Below are positions 34,989 through 44,055 of a stretch of 64,000 nt of DNA, piece by piece. The DNA lies in NCBI GenBank assembly GCA_051881315.1, contig JBJEPQ010000056.1, positions 87,612 through 151,611 of the forward strand, written 5' to 3'. Position 1 is the first letter of the stretch. Each line of letters starts with the position of its first letter. Both the position numbers and the translations under genes were made by a program. Under the pieces are notes generated by a model. That model made no database searches, had not been told where the DNA came from, and saw only the letters and a list, made by a program, of their open reading frames with translations. The stretch is from CAG-488 sp051881315. GTDB taxonomy: Bacteria; Bacillota; Clostridia; Oscillospirales; Acutalibacteraceae.

Positions 34989-36233
34989 TTAATCTCTTCT
35001 CAAAGCTTCTATCGGAGTCATTTGTGCGGCTCGTTTTGCAGGATAAATTCCGAAGAAAATTCCTATTGCGCTGGAGAAGCCTACGGCGATAAGCACCGTT
35101 GTGAACTTGACGGCTATCGGTATTTTCAGATATGCCGCCACCGCCAATGCTCCGCCGACACCGAGGATAAAGCCGATCGCTCCGCCGAGCAGACACAGAA
35201 TTACCGATTCCGTTAGGAACTGGAGCATTATTGTTGATGTCTTTGCTCCCAGCGCCTTTCTGATACCGATTTCCCTCGTTCGTTCCGTAACCGACACAAG
35301 CATAATGTTCATTACGCCTATTCCGCCGACAAGAAGGGAAATTGCGCTGACAGCGGCAATAAACGTTGTGAAGATATTGATAACGGAATCAAGCAGGTCA
35401 ATATACGTTGCCATTATATTCAGAGTATATACCGAATCGTCAAAATCGCCGTGCCTTGTCTTGATAAGGTTGAGCGCAGACTCGCCGACATTGTCAAGAT
35501 CCGCCCCGTCGGTCGCCATAAAATAGACCTGAGTGAATTTATTTACCGTGTCGCTCAGCTCTCCGTTGAGCGACGCCGGAATACCGATCATTGCCATAGT
35601 CATTTGGCTTGATGACGAATACATCGACATCATACTGTCCATCTGATCCTGTGAAATCATTGAATTGTCCGTCATATCGACAACTCCGATAACCTTGAGC
35701 GATACCGTGGTGTTGTTGACGGTGTAATTGATCGTCTCGCCGACGCAATTTTCCTTTCCAAAAATGTCCTTAGCCGTCATCGTGCTTATAATGCAGACAT
35801 TACTCTTCTGTTCGTATTCGTCCCTTGTCCATGATCTGCCGTATTTCGGAGTAAGCTGATTGACAATGAGCATATCCTCGTTGCCTGCAATCGTAATAGA
35901 ATATCCGCTGTAACCATTCGCCTGAACCTGACCGAATGTGAACTCATACGGGGTGCAGTATGTGACATTGCTCAGCTTTTTGATTAAGGAGATATCCTCC
36001 TCCGTGATGTACTGAGACTGATTTGCAACGTTCACATTAACGGCTATCTGAATCGCATTCGATCCCATATCCTCTATCATTCCGACAATATAGTCACGTC
36101 CGCCGTTGCCTATAGTGACGATCGCAATGACCGAAGCAACGCCGATTATAATTCCGAGCATCGTCAGAAGAGAACGCATCATATTCGTTTTTATGCTGTA
36201 AATCGCAATGCGTATATTTTCTCTGATATCCAC
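34989..36233 (-). CDS. MacB-like ABC transporter permease
   Basis: 414 residues with the FtsX/MacB layout: a first membrane helix near residues 20-42 (RSLLTMLGIIIGVASVIAIVTIG), an outer domain of about 220 residues, and three C-terminal helices (about 280-400) ending in the conserved IGIFFGIYPAKRAAQMTPIEALR. MacB-type permeases couple ATP use in the cytoplasm to movement of peptides or other compounds by an outer adaptor. The adaptor gene lies 12 bases upstream. No ATP-binding subunit gene is in this operon: a terminator follows and a divergent gene precedes, so the ATPase must come from elsewhere. Confidence 0.9.
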   Translation of the reverse strand: MDIRENIRIAIYSIKTNMMRSLLTMLGIIIGVASVIAIVTIGNGGRDYIVGMIEDMGSNAIQIAVNVNVANQSQYITEEDISLIKKLSNVTYCTPYEFTFGQVQANGYSGYSITIAGNEDMLIVNQLTPKYGRSWTRDEYEQKSNVCIISTMTAKDIFGKENCVGETINYTVNNTTVSLKVIGVVDMTDNSMISQDQMDSMMSMYSSSSQMTMAMIGIPASLNGELSDTVNKFTQVYFMATDGADLDNVGESALNLIKTRHGDFDDSVYTLNIMATYIDLLDSVINIFTTFIAAVSAISLLVGGIGVMNIMLVSVTERTREIGIRKALGAKTSTIMLQFLTESVILCLLGGAIGFILGVGGALAVAAYLKIPIAVKFTTVLIAVGFSSAIGIFFGIYPAKRAAQMTPIEALRRD

Positions 36234-36245
36234 AGCCGTCCTCCG

Positions 36246-37835
36246 TTACTTCAGCTTAACCTTTACTCCGTCTTCAAGTCCGCTTGTATTCTTAATCAGA
36301 ACATCGCCCTCATTAACGCCGGAAAGCACCTGATAATATGTGTCGTTGGCAATTCCGAGGGTTACCTCTTTCCTGACCGCCTGTGATTTTTCGCTGTCAT
36401 AAACATAGACATAAACCTCAGAGCCGTCAATTACGATGGCCTCAACGGGAACAACAAGGGCGTTCTCCTGAGTGTCCGTGATTATTGAAATATCGACATC
36501 GGTGCCGACGATAAAGGATTTATCGCCGTCCTCGATCGTGACCTGTGCAGGGATAGTGTTCGTGTTTCCGCTGCCCGACATGATTGAATTGATATCGAGC
36601 GAGCTTCCCGACGAGGTTGCAACCGCTCCGACATAGGAAACCTTGCCCTCGTGGACGGTATTGTCCGCCGATTTGACCGTAACCTCCTGGTTCACGCTGA
36701 CATCCAGAACATCATATTTGCTCAGCGAAATATCGGCAACAAGAGGATAGTTCAGCACCTTGATACCTACCTTTTCCGAACCGAAAAATGCGCTTATCAT
36801 ATTTGAAACATCAAGTCCCGAAGAAATTGAGGAAATAATCGAGCTGATATCAACATTCTTGCCGTCAACAACAGTCTTGGTCTCGACCGTCTCTCCGACC
36901 TGAATATTGACCTCGCTTACAAGTCCTTTTTGCTCTGCAACCCAGCCTTTTTTCATCTCATTGGTCTGAGTGAGGGCTTTCTGATATTCCTCCTGTGCGT
37001 TTTCGTAAACGGTTTTATAAATCGAAATATAGTTATCGTCAGACTGCAATTCAAGGGTTGCAAGCTGAGCCTTGAGCTGAACGAGACTCATCTCTGCATT
37101 TATCAGTGCGCTCGAACTGCCGCCCATCTGAGCGAGAGCCGCCATATCGAATGAGCCGTTACTGCCTGCGATCGTGCTGAGATTGTCAAGCAGTCCGGAG
37201 ATATCCGAGCCTGTCGAGCCTGCCGAAAGGAAAGAAGAAAGCACCTTTCTTGCGGTCTCCTCGTTATATTCAACGCCGAAAAGCTTTGCGACCTTAATAA
37301 ATCTCTTTACCAGATCATCGGAGACCTTAACTCCCGACTCCTTCTTCTCCGTTGAGGCTGTCGCTGTCGTTGTTGTCTGGGACTGCGCTTTCAGCTTCTC
37401 GATCTGAGTCTCAAGCTCGGCGATTTCCTTCTTGGTCGAGGTGATTTTTTTGCTTGCGGAAGAAGATGCGTTCTTCGCCTTGTTGTATGCGGCAAGAGCC
37501 TTTTCGTAGTTGTTTTCCTTCTCCGTCAAAGCCGCTTCGAGAGAGGAAACATCAAAGGTTGCAAGCACGTCGCCCGCCTTGACCGTGTCGCCCTCCTTTA
37601 CATTGACAGTCTTGACCTTAACCTTGTCGATAAGCGTGAAAGACTTTTCCGACGCAGTTGAGACCGTGCCGGTCGTGTCAAGCGTTTCATTGATCGTCTG
37701 CTTGGTGACCTGAACCGTGCTGACGGCAAGCTTTTCCTCAGGCTTGAAAATCATATATGCGGTAACGGCAAGCACCGCCACGGCAAGCACCGAGCAAAGA
37801 ACAATAACTTTTTTGTTTTTCTTCTTTTTTTGCAT
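36246..37835 (-). CDS. MacA/HlyD-like efflux adaptor protein
   Basis: 529 residues with one N-terminal membrane helix (about residues 9-28). The biotinyl-lipoyl-like domain is split by a long helical hairpin (about 90-310, with low-complexity SSASKK and TTTTATAST stretches), then comes LVSEVNIQVGETV, a beta-barrel (about 370-450) and a membrane-proximal domain ending GDVLIKNTSGLEDGVKVKLK. It would connect the MacB-like permease to the wall side. Sequences inside the hairpin are Ser/Gly-rich and longer than in most MacA proteins. An AAGGGGTG ribosome site precedes the ATG. First gene of a two-gene operon. Confidence 0.88.
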   Translation of the reverse strand: MQKKKKNKKVIVLCSVLAVAVLAVTAYMIFKPEEKLAVSTVQVTKQTINETLDTTGTVSTASEKSFTLIDKVKVKTVNVKEGDTVKAGDVLATFDVSSLEAALTEKENNYEKALAAYNKAKNASSSASKKITSTKKEIAELETQIEKLKAQSQTTTTATASTEKKESGVKVSDDLVKRFIKVAKLFGVEYNEETARKVLSSFLSAGSTGSDISGLLDNLSTIAGSNGSFDMAALAQMGGSSSALINAEMSLVQLKAQLATLELQSDDNYISIYKTVYENAQEEYQKALTQTNEMKKGWVAEQKGLVSEVNIQVGETVETKTVVDGKNVDISSIISSISSGLDVSNMISAFFGSEKVGIKVLNYPLVADISLSKYDVLDVSVNQEVTVKSADNTVHEGKVSYVGAVATSSGSSLDINSIMSGSGNTNTIPAQVTIEDGDKSFIVGTDVDISIITDTQENALVVPVEAIVIDGSEVYVYVYDSEKSQAVRKEVTLGIANDTYYQVLSGVNEGDVLIKNTSGLEDGVKVKLK

Positions 37836-37892
37836 AAACGCACCCCTTAACTATATATCTATGTAATATAAATACTTTTTCGGGAGACATAA

Positions 37893-38435
37893 ATGAAACC
37901 CTTAAAAATAATAATTCCGTTGTTAATAATAATTTTTTTGACCGCCTGTGTCGGACAAAAGCAACTGAACACGGACGAATTTCTGAAAAAATACAGCCTG
38001 ATTTCGGAGCAGTCGTTTGACACCGGGGATATGACCGTCACCGAATCCGCAAACGGCTATAAATACAGCTTTTTGAATAACGGCATTATGATTTGCTTAT
38101 TTTCGGGAGCTGACGGCGTGATAACCCAATGCACGGTCACGGCCGCCGATTTTGACGAAACCGGATTCAATTCGGTATGTCAAAAAATCATAGAAGCGTT
38201 TACAGGCTTTTCCGCCGAAAGATGCGCCGCATTTTTAAAAAGCGGCGGTGAAAATGACGAATATCATCTGGTTTTAAACAACACCGGCGCAGGGAAAACG
38301 ATGATTCTTAATAAAGTCGGCAGTGAGCTGAACTCAAACGGTATGCCGACTCTGAAAAGAGAAGTTGAGGATGAGGACATAGCACGTCCGACGCTTTCCG
38401 ATACGCCAGATTCTACATCCTCAATTAAACAATAA
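37893..38435 (+). CDS. Putative lipoprotein
   Basis: 180 residues with a lipoprotein signal: charged start, hydrophobic stretch and LTAC, so Cys19 would carry the lipid. The rest is a small mixed alpha/beta domain with an acidic, Ser/Thr-rich C-terminus. No family recognised. GGGAG ribosome site 6 bases before the ATG. It diverges from the MacA-like gene with only 57 bases between them, so the two may share control; a link to the transporter is possible but not shown. Confidence 0.75.
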   Translation: MKPLKIIIPLLIIIFLTACVGQKQLNTDEFLKKYSLISEQSFDTGDMTVTESANGYKYSFLNNGIMICLFSGADGVITQCTVTAADFDETGFNSVCQKIIEAFTGFSAERCAAFLKSGGENDEYHLVLNNTGAGKTMILNKVGSELNSNGMPTLKREVEDEDIARPTLSDTPDSTSSIKQ

Positions 38436-38489
38436 AAATAATGCGTATAAATTAAGTAAATGTTAAAAAACGGTTAATAAGCAATAAAA

Positions 38490-38522
38490 AGCAAAAAGGT
38501 GACGGAAATCCCCATCACCTTT
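38490..38522 (-). terminator. Terminator between convergent secreted-protein genes
   Basis: AAAGGTGA and TCACCTTT form an 8-bp stem. On the minus strand TTGCTTTTTATTG follows, on the plus strand only AAACTG, so it mainly serves the leftward gene at 38543-39037. Confidence 0.7.
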
Positions 38523-38542
38523 AAACTGCATTCTAAATAGAA

Positions 38543-39037
38543 TTAACCAACAAAACCGCAAGCCGGGATCTCCGGTTCGTCTACCGGGACAGACTCTTCT
38601 TCAGCTTCTGTTGTGGTCTCTTCCTCTTCAGGCTTATAATAAAGCTCAAGCGCCTTATTTGCAATAATGCTGTTAGAGATAGCATTATTGAGAGCCTCGG
38701 TGTCAACGCCGGCATCCGTAAGGAATGCGTCAACAACATCGCGAACCGCACCGGGATCCTGAAGCTCATCAGTGCCGATACCCTTATTGTTGATGTAACC
38801 CTCAAGAGTAGAAATAAGGTCAGCGATGTCTTCCTTTGCAGCACCGGTCTTAACTGCATCGACAATGTCGTTAGCGATTTCTTCAGCCTTCTCGTCATTC
38901 TGAAGCTCGGAAACTACGCCTTCGATGGCTGAAGTGGTGGTCTCGGGAACTTCTTCCTCGGCATTTTCAGCACGAACGGAGAAAGCAACGGTTGCGCATA
39001 CAGCAGCTACCATAAGAATTGCCAAGAACTTTTTCAT
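38543..39037 (-). CDS. Small secreted acidic protein of unknown function
   Basis: 164 residues from the ATG at 39037 (AAGGAAG upstream; a longer frame to 39085 has no ribosome site). Signal peptide MKKFLAILMVAAVCATVAFSVRA, then a very acidic protein with helical middle (about residues 40-130) flanked by Glu/Thr-rich linkers (EEEVPETTTSA, EEEETTTEAEEES) and a short CGFVG end. No family recognised. The low-complexity ends suggest it spans or sits in the wall. Confidence 0.75.
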   Translation of the reverse strand: MKKFLAILMVAAVCATVAFSVRAENAEEEVPETTTSAIEGVVSELQNDEKAEEIANDIVDAVKTGAAKEDIADLISTLEGYINNKGIGTDELQDPGAVRDVVDAFLTDAGVDTEALNNAISNSIIANKALELYYKPEEEETTTEAEEESVPVDEPEIPACGFVG

Positions 39038-39125
39038 ACTTATCTTCCTTTCATAATATTTATTAGCATGAGTATTGTAACTCATATTAATACAAAAGTC
39101 AAGCAGTTTGGAAAAAAATCCTAAA

Positions 39126-40130
39126 TCAATCCTCGTTGAAGTATCTCCAGCAGATAGTTACCGTTCTGCCGTCAACATCATATCGGTCAACATTGTGATA
39201 AGCGTTGATCGAGCCTTCTTTGAAGCCCTTATTGTCAAGCTGTTCGGTGAAAAGATCTCTGATCTTTGTTGTCGGGAAATCGATCGTCGCAACCATAACG
39301 AGAGTTGTCTGGTCACGGTGCTTCTCAAGTACACCTGTCTCGAAATCCGCCGCCCACCAGCAGTTTCTCTTGCTGTAATCAATCTTCATAACCGGAGTTG
39401 CATCGGTTGACTTTTCATACTGCCAGAGCTTCATTGAAACGGGCATTGCGTCCTCGTCCTCAACGCTCTTGTAAAGCAACCAGTCAGCGCCGGGTTTCTC
39501 CAGCAAGGACTGATTATGCTCCCTGTAATAGAAGCCGACCTCACAGCCGACGGTCGCCATAGCATACTCGCCCTTCCAAAGCTCGATGAGCCAATCCTTG
39601 TTGTCATATGTAAAATATGCTCTGATCGTCTGGAGATAGAAGTTTACGAACATTGCGCCCATGTCGTAATACTTGTTAAAGCCGAATTTTCTCTGATAGG
39701 CAAGAGAATTGTAAACTGAGTTGGGTGTTGCCTGAGTTGTAGGCGGAGTTGTAGACGGTTTTGTCGTCGATTTTTTAGTTGTTGTCGTCTTGTTTGTCGG
39801 GGTTGTTCCCGGATTAGTGCTCGTGCCGGGTTTAGCGGTAGTATTTATCTGGCTTGCAGAATACGAACCGCCCGACTGGTTGGAATTATAAATCACCGAG
39901 TGTCCCTCGTTATCAACAATATATGACTGACCGTCCTCGCCGACAACGATCTGTGTCGGGCCCTCAAGTATTCCGTCTCCCTGACCGATCTGAATTTCAT
40001 CTCCGCCGGCGGAGGTGTTTTTCTTTGTGATCTTCTTTACCGAGCCGCAACCCGTCATAACAAGACTGAACACAAATATAAATGAACAAAGCAAAGCTAT
40101 GTACCGTGTTTTTGAATAAGTCTTTTTCAT
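39126..40130 (-). CDS. Lipoprotein with DUF4474-like domain
   Basis: 334 residues from the ATG at 40130 (GGAG 10 bases upstream; a TTG three codons earlier is too close to it). Lipobox VMTGC gives lipidated Cys28. A Gly/Asn/Thr-rich stalk with TTKPGTSTNPGTTPT and KKSTTKPSTTPPTTQ repeats (about residues 75-140) spaces the domain from the membrane. The C-terminal domain (about 145-330: FGFNKYYDMGA, WLIELWKGEYAMATVGCEVGFYY) matches the DUF4474 pattern that I recall from clostridial proteins. Function unknown. It is 81 bases after recN and may have its own promoter. Confidence 0.78.
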   Translation of the reverse strand: MKKTYSKTRYIALLCSFIFVFSLVMTGCGSVKKITKKNTSAGGDEIQIGQGDGILEGPTQIVVGEDGQSYIVDNEGHSVIYNSNQSGGSYSASQINTTAKPGTSTNPGTTPTNKTTTTKKSTTKPSTTPPTTQATPNSVYNSLAYQRKFGFNKYYDMGAMFVNFYLQTIRAYFTYDNKDWLIELWKGEYAMATVGCEVGFYYREHNQSLLEKPGADWLLYKSVEDEDAMPVSMKLWQYEKSTDATPVMKIDYSKRNCWWAADFETGVLEKHRDQTTLVMVATIDFPTTKIRDLFTEQLDNKGFKEGSINAYHNVDRYDVDGRTVTICWRYFNED

Positions 40131-40220
40131 TTTACACAATCTCCATTATATTTTTTATCATTGTATCATAAACAACAAAAAAATACAATACCCAAAAAAT
40201 TCCTCATTTTTCCTCTGTGT

Positions 40221-41885
40221 TCATGAAAGATTACCTGCATTTGCGAGCATCTCTCTTGCGCTTTCAAGCTGGAGCTGAGTGATCTCCATTCCGCCCATTA
40301 TCCTTGCGATTTCGGAGACTCTCTCCTCCTCGATGAGCGACTTGATGTTCGTGTAGGTTTTGCCGTCCGAGACGGACTTGCTTATATAAAGGTGAACGTC
40401 GCCCTGCGCCGCAATCTGTGCAAGGTGAGTTACGCAGATTACCTGCCTGCCCTTTGATGCGCTTCTGAGCTTCATTGCAATTTTCTGCGCCGCCCTGCCG
40501 CTGACTCCCGTGTCGATCTCGTCGAATATCATCGTATCAACACCATCCGTTTCGGCAAGCACATTTTTTATTGCAAGCATAATTCTTGAAAGCTCACCGC
40601 CCGAAGCGATCTTCGCTAAAGGCTTCGGCTCCTCGCCGACATTGGCGGAGATAAGAAATTCCACGCTGTCCCTGCCGTTTTCCGTCAGTCCGATATCTTC
40701 GATCTTTGCGACAAAGCGCACATTCGGCATATCAAGAAATTCAAGCTCGGAGCAGATCGCCTTGCTGAGCCTTTCTCCTGCGGTCTTTCTCGATTTGGTC
40801 AGTCTGTCCGCCGCCGCTTCGGCTTCGGCAAGAGCTGTTTTTTCCTGTTTCTGAAGTTCCCTGACCTTTTCCTCGGAGAATGCGATACTGTCAAGCTCCT
40901 CCCTCGCCTTGGCAAGATAGTCGAGCATCTCCTCCTCGGTTTCGCCGTATTTCTTTGAAAGACGGTAGAGAAGATCGAGTCTTTCCTCGATATCGTCAAG
41001 CTCCGACGGATCGAATTCTATCTCCGACATTGCGTCACGGACAAGCTCGGCAATATCGTCCAGCTCATATCTGATATCCGTTATCTTCTCCGACGCTTCG
41101 CCGAGGCTTTCCATATATTCCGAGGCGTTCGATATCTCCGATTCGGCGTTGCTTATCATATCTATGCCTGCACCGTCGGCTTTCAGCGCCATATATGCCG
41201 TATTAAGGCTCTCCATAACCTTCTGAGAGTTGTTAATCAGAGCTTTTCTCGCTTTCAGCTCATCACGCTCGCCCGGTGTGATGTCCGATTTTTCAAGCTC
41301 GTCAATCTGATAGGTCAGAAAATCTATTCTCTGCGACTTCGAGCTTTCGTCCGTAGTGAGCTTTTTAAGGCTGTTTCGTATTTCGCAAAGTCTGCGGTAT
41401 TTTTCACGGTAATCGGAAATCAATTCGGCATTTTCGGCAAAGCCGTCAACAAAGCCGCAGTGCTTTTCGGGGGAAAGAAGCGACTGGCTGTCGTGCTGAC
41501 CGTGGATGTCGATAAGCTCGCCGCCCAGCTCCCTGAGCATAGAAACGGTTACGGGCGCGCCGTTGAGACGGCAGATGTTTTTTCCGTCCCGATTGAGAGT
41601 TCTGTTGATTATCAGCACACCGTCCTCGCAGTCAATTCCGTTTTCGTCAAGAAAGGCTTTAACCTTCTCGTTCACGTCCTCGAATACGGCATAGACCTTT
41701 GCGCTCTGTGCGCCAGTCCTGATTATTTCACGGGAAGTGCGTTCACCGAGAATTGCATTGATAGAGTCGATAACAATGGATTTACCTGCGCCCGTTTCGC
41801 CTGTCAGCACATTGAGTCCGCATCCGAATTCTATGGCGGCGCTCTCGATTATCGCAACATTTTCAATTTTCAGGCTTGTAAGCAT
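40221..41885 (-). CDS. recN: DNA repair protein RecN
   Basis: An SMC-like ATPase of 554 residues that acts early in double-strand-break repair. Walker A GETGAGKS (about residues 30-37) follows the start MLTSLKIENVAIIESA. Long coiled coils lie around the middle (about 160-370). The signature IASGGELSRIMLAIK and Walker B TMIFDEIDTGVSG lie near residues 425-465. The gene is the last of the nusB-to-recN operon, 17 bases after argR, the usual neighbour. Confidence 0.97.
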   Translation of the reverse strand: MLTSLKIENVAIIESAAIEFGCGLNVLTGETGAGKSIVIDSINAILGERTSREIIRTGAQSAKVYAVFEDVNEKVKAFLDENGIDCEDGVLIINRTLNRDGKNICRLNGAPVTVSMLRELGGELIDIHGQHDSQSLLSPEKHCGFVDGFAENAELISDYREKYRRLCEIRNSLKKLTTDESSKSQRIDFLTYQIDELEKSDITPGERDELKARKALINNSQKVMESLNTAYMALKADGAGIDMISNAESEISNASEYMESLGEASEKITDIRYELDDIAELVRDAMSEIEFDPSELDDIEERLDLLYRLSKKYGETEEEMLDYLAKAREELDSIAFSEEKVRELQKQEKTALAEAEAAADRLTKSRKTAGERLSKAICSELEFLDMPNVRFVAKIEDIGLTENGRDSVEFLISANVGEEPKPLAKIASGGELSRIMLAIKNVLAETDGVDTMIFDEIDTGVSGRAAQKIAMKLRSASKGRQVICVTHLAQIAAQGDVHLYISKSVSDGKTYTNIKSLIEEERVSEIARIMGGMEITQLQLESAREMLANAGNLS

Positions 41886-41902
41886 AAGATCACTTCCGAG
41901 CG

Positions 41903-42370
41903 TTATGCGCCATGGGAAACGGCGTCAATTATTCTGTCAACGGATTCCTTCAGCTCCCGTGCCGTTGCCTCCGTCCTGCAAAGGGCAAAAATCGTGTCGT
42001 CACCCGCAATCGTGCCGACAAGCCCCTCCCACTCCATATTGTCAAATGCGGCGCAGGCGGCATTCGCCATTCCTGCATGGCACTTGATGACAACAGTGTT
42101 GCCTGCGTAATCCGAGGAAACAACGGAGTGAGAAAAAATTGTAGTAAATTTGGAAAGATATTCGTCCGTTTCGCTCTTGCCCTCGACATAGCGGTAAACA
42201 CCGTTCTTGTCCATCTGTTTGACGAGCCTCAGCTCCTTTATGTCACGGGAAACGGTAGCCTGAGTTGAACTGAAGCCGTTTTCTTCAAGCTTTTCAAGCA
42301 TTTCCTCCTGTGTGCCGATTGAGTACATCTCGATAAGCTTGAGGATCATACTGTGTCTCTTTTTCTTCAT
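41903..42370 (-). CDS. argR: Arginine repressor ArgR/AhrC
   Basis: 155 residues. The N-terminal winged helix includes MILKLIEMYSIGTQEEMLEKLEENGFSSTQATVSRDIKEL, with the SSTQATVSRDI recognition helix. The C-terminal hexamerisation/arginine-binding domain has NTVVIKCHAGMANAACAAFD and VGTIAGDDTIFALCRT, where GDDT holds the arginine-contact aspartates. It represses arginine synthesis and may activate breakdown genes. In this operon it lies between nadK and recN, as in most Firmicutes, without local arginine genes. Confidence 0.96.
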   Translation of the reverse strand: MKKKRHSMILKLIEMYSIGTQEEMLEKLEENGFSSTQATVSRDIKELRLVKQMDKNGVYRYVEGKSETDEYLSKFTTIFSHSVVSSDYAGNTVVIKCHAGMANAACAAFDNMEWEGLVGTIAGDDTIFALCRTEATARELKESVDRIIDAVSHGA

Positions 42371-42385
42371 GACATCAATCTCCTT

Positions 42386-43228
42386 TTACAGCCGTCTCTG
42401 TTCGAGCTTGCTGTTGAGTATTTCCAAAAATGTTTCATTCTTAATTCTGATAAATTCGCCGCACATCTCCGCCCGTTTTATTCTCACCGAGCAGTCCTTT
42501 CCGATCGGTATGGCGTCCTCTCCGTCACAGGAAAGTCCGATTTCGGCATCGCCGTCTCCCCGAAGCACAAATTCCGAATCGGGCTTGAAGATCAATGACC
42601 TTGAGAAAAGGGAATGGGTGCAGATCGGCGTCAGCAGAACACTTTCTATCTGCGGATCGACAACAGGTCCGCCTGCCGAAAGATTGTAAGCCGTAGAGCC
42701 GGTCGGCGTGGAAAAAATTATTCCGTCCGCCGTATATTTATTCAGAAACTTGCCGTTATGCTCAACGATGAAATCGTCCATCTTTATTTGCAGACCTCTT
42801 GCCACAACGGCGTCATTGACGCAGTAATGAGTGCTGAGAGTATCTCCGTTGGGCGAAACGATCTCCGCTTTGAGCATCATTCTGCGGTCGATCTCGTATT
42901 CTCCGCTTTTGAGTGCCGAGAGCATTTCCAGCTCGGTCGGCTCAAGTCCTGCCATAAAAGCAATGCGTCCGGCATTTATTCCGAGGGTGGGTTTGCCGAA
43001 CTTTGCGGCGTGAATTATCGTTCCGTCTCCGCCGACGGCTATCACAATATCACAGCTTTCGGTCATTTCTTCAAGGGGAAGAAATTCCGCCTCGGTATTT
43101 TTGAAATATTCTATGTAATCACGCTTTATGAAGTATTTCATACCGTGCTTTTCAAGCTCGGCGCAGACGTCGAGAGACACCTGCAAAGCGCTTTTTCTTG
43201 TGAGATTGGGAAGTAATGCTATTTTCAT
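42386..43228 (-). CDS. nadK: NAD kinase
   Basis: 280 residues. NAD kinase makes NADP from NAD. The key motif is VIAVGGDGTIIHAAK (GGDGT, about residues 64-78), followed by GRIAFMAGL, NDAVVARG (NE/D motif) and the glycine-rich TPTGSTAYNLSAGGPVVDP, all in the usual order. The start at 43228 has a GGAAAGAT-type weak ribosome site and follows tlyA by 14 bases, so translation may be coupled. Confidence 0.96.
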   Translation of the reverse strand: MKIALLPNLTRKSALQVSLDVCAELEKHGMKYFIKRDYIEYFKNTEAEFLPLEEMTESCDIVIAVGGDGTIIHAAKFGKPTLGINAGRIAFMAGLEPTELEMLSALKSGEYEIDRRMMLKAEIVSPNGDTLSTHYCVNDAVVARGLQIKMDDFIVEHNGKFLNKYTADGIIFSTPTGSTAYNLSAGGPVVDPQIESVLLTPICTHSLFSRSLIFKPDSEFVLRGDGDAEIGLSCDGEDAIPIGKDCSVRIKRAEMCGEFIRIKNETFLEILNSKLEQRRL

Positions 43229-43242
43229 AATCTTTCCCTGCC

Positions 43243-44052
43243 TTATTTATCAAGTTCGCCGTGTGAGAGCTTGACAAGCTCCTCGGGCGTAATTCCGCAC
43301 AGCTTCTGCGGAGCTTCACTTTTTTCTATGTGCATAAGGTATTCGATATTGCCCTCGGGTCCTTTGATCGGTGAAAAATCAAGATTTTTAACGTCAAATC
43401 CGTGCTCAAGCGCAAAGGCAACCGTGTTTTCGACAACCTCGATATGCACCTGCGGATCACGGACAACTCCCTTTTTGCCGATTTTCTCCCTGCCTGCTTC
43501 AAACTGGGGTTTTATCAGGCACACCGCCTGACCGTCCGATTTCAGCAATTCACGCAGGACGGGAAGAATTATTTTCAGCGAAATGAAAGAAACGTCAACG
43601 CTTGCAAAATCAATATCCTCGGGTATCTGCTCGTGGGTAACGTAGCGGAAATTCGTGCGTTCCATATTGACAACACGTTCGTCCGTTCTCAGCTTCCATG
43701 CAAGCTGACCGTAGCCGACATCTATCGAATACACCTTTTTTGCGCCGTGGCTGAGCATACAGTCGGTAAAGCCGCCCGTCGAAGCGCCGATATCCATGCA
43801 GACGCAGTCATTGAGGTCGATATCAAATTTTTCCGCCGCCTTTTGCAGCTTCAGTCCTCCCCTGCTGACGAAAGGGTTTCGGCTGCCTCTGACCTCAATT
43901 TCATCATCGGGTTTTACGGATGCTCCTGCTTTCAGCTCCTTTTGACCGTTCAGGTAAACCTGCCCCGCCATTATCAAAGCCTTTGCTTTCTCCCTTGACT
44001 CGGCAAGTCCCCTCTGAGTCAAAGCGATATCCAGTCTTATTTTATCGGACAA
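43243..44052 (-). CDS. tlyA: TlyA-family rRNA 2'-O-ribose methyltransferase
   Basis: 269 residues. An N-terminal S4 RNA-binding domain (LDIALTQRGLAESREKAKALIMAGQVYLNG) is followed by an FtsJ-like methyltransferase with SAM motif CMDIGASTGGFTDCML (about residues 85-100), the catalytic-lysine region and LIKPQFEAGREKIGKKGVVRD. TlyA methylates 16S and/or 23S rRNA riboses and its loss gives capreomycin resistance in Mycobacterium. Often misnamed haemolysin A. Placed between dxs and nadK as in Bacillus (YqxC). Confidence 0.94.
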   Translation of the reverse strand: MSDKIRLDIALTQRGLAESREKAKALIMAGQVYLNGQKELKAGASVKPDDEIEVRGSRNPFVSRGGLKLQKAAEKFDIDLNDCVCMDIGASTGGFTDCMLSHGAKKVYSIDVGYGQLAWKLRTDERVVNMERTNFRYVTHEQIPEDIDFASVDVSFISLKIILPVLRELLKSDGQAVCLIKPQFEAGREKIGKKGVVRDPQVHIEVVENTVAFALEHGFDVKNLDFSPIKGPEGNIEYLMHIEKSEAPQKLCGITPEELVKLSHGELDK

Positions 44053-44055
44053 AAT

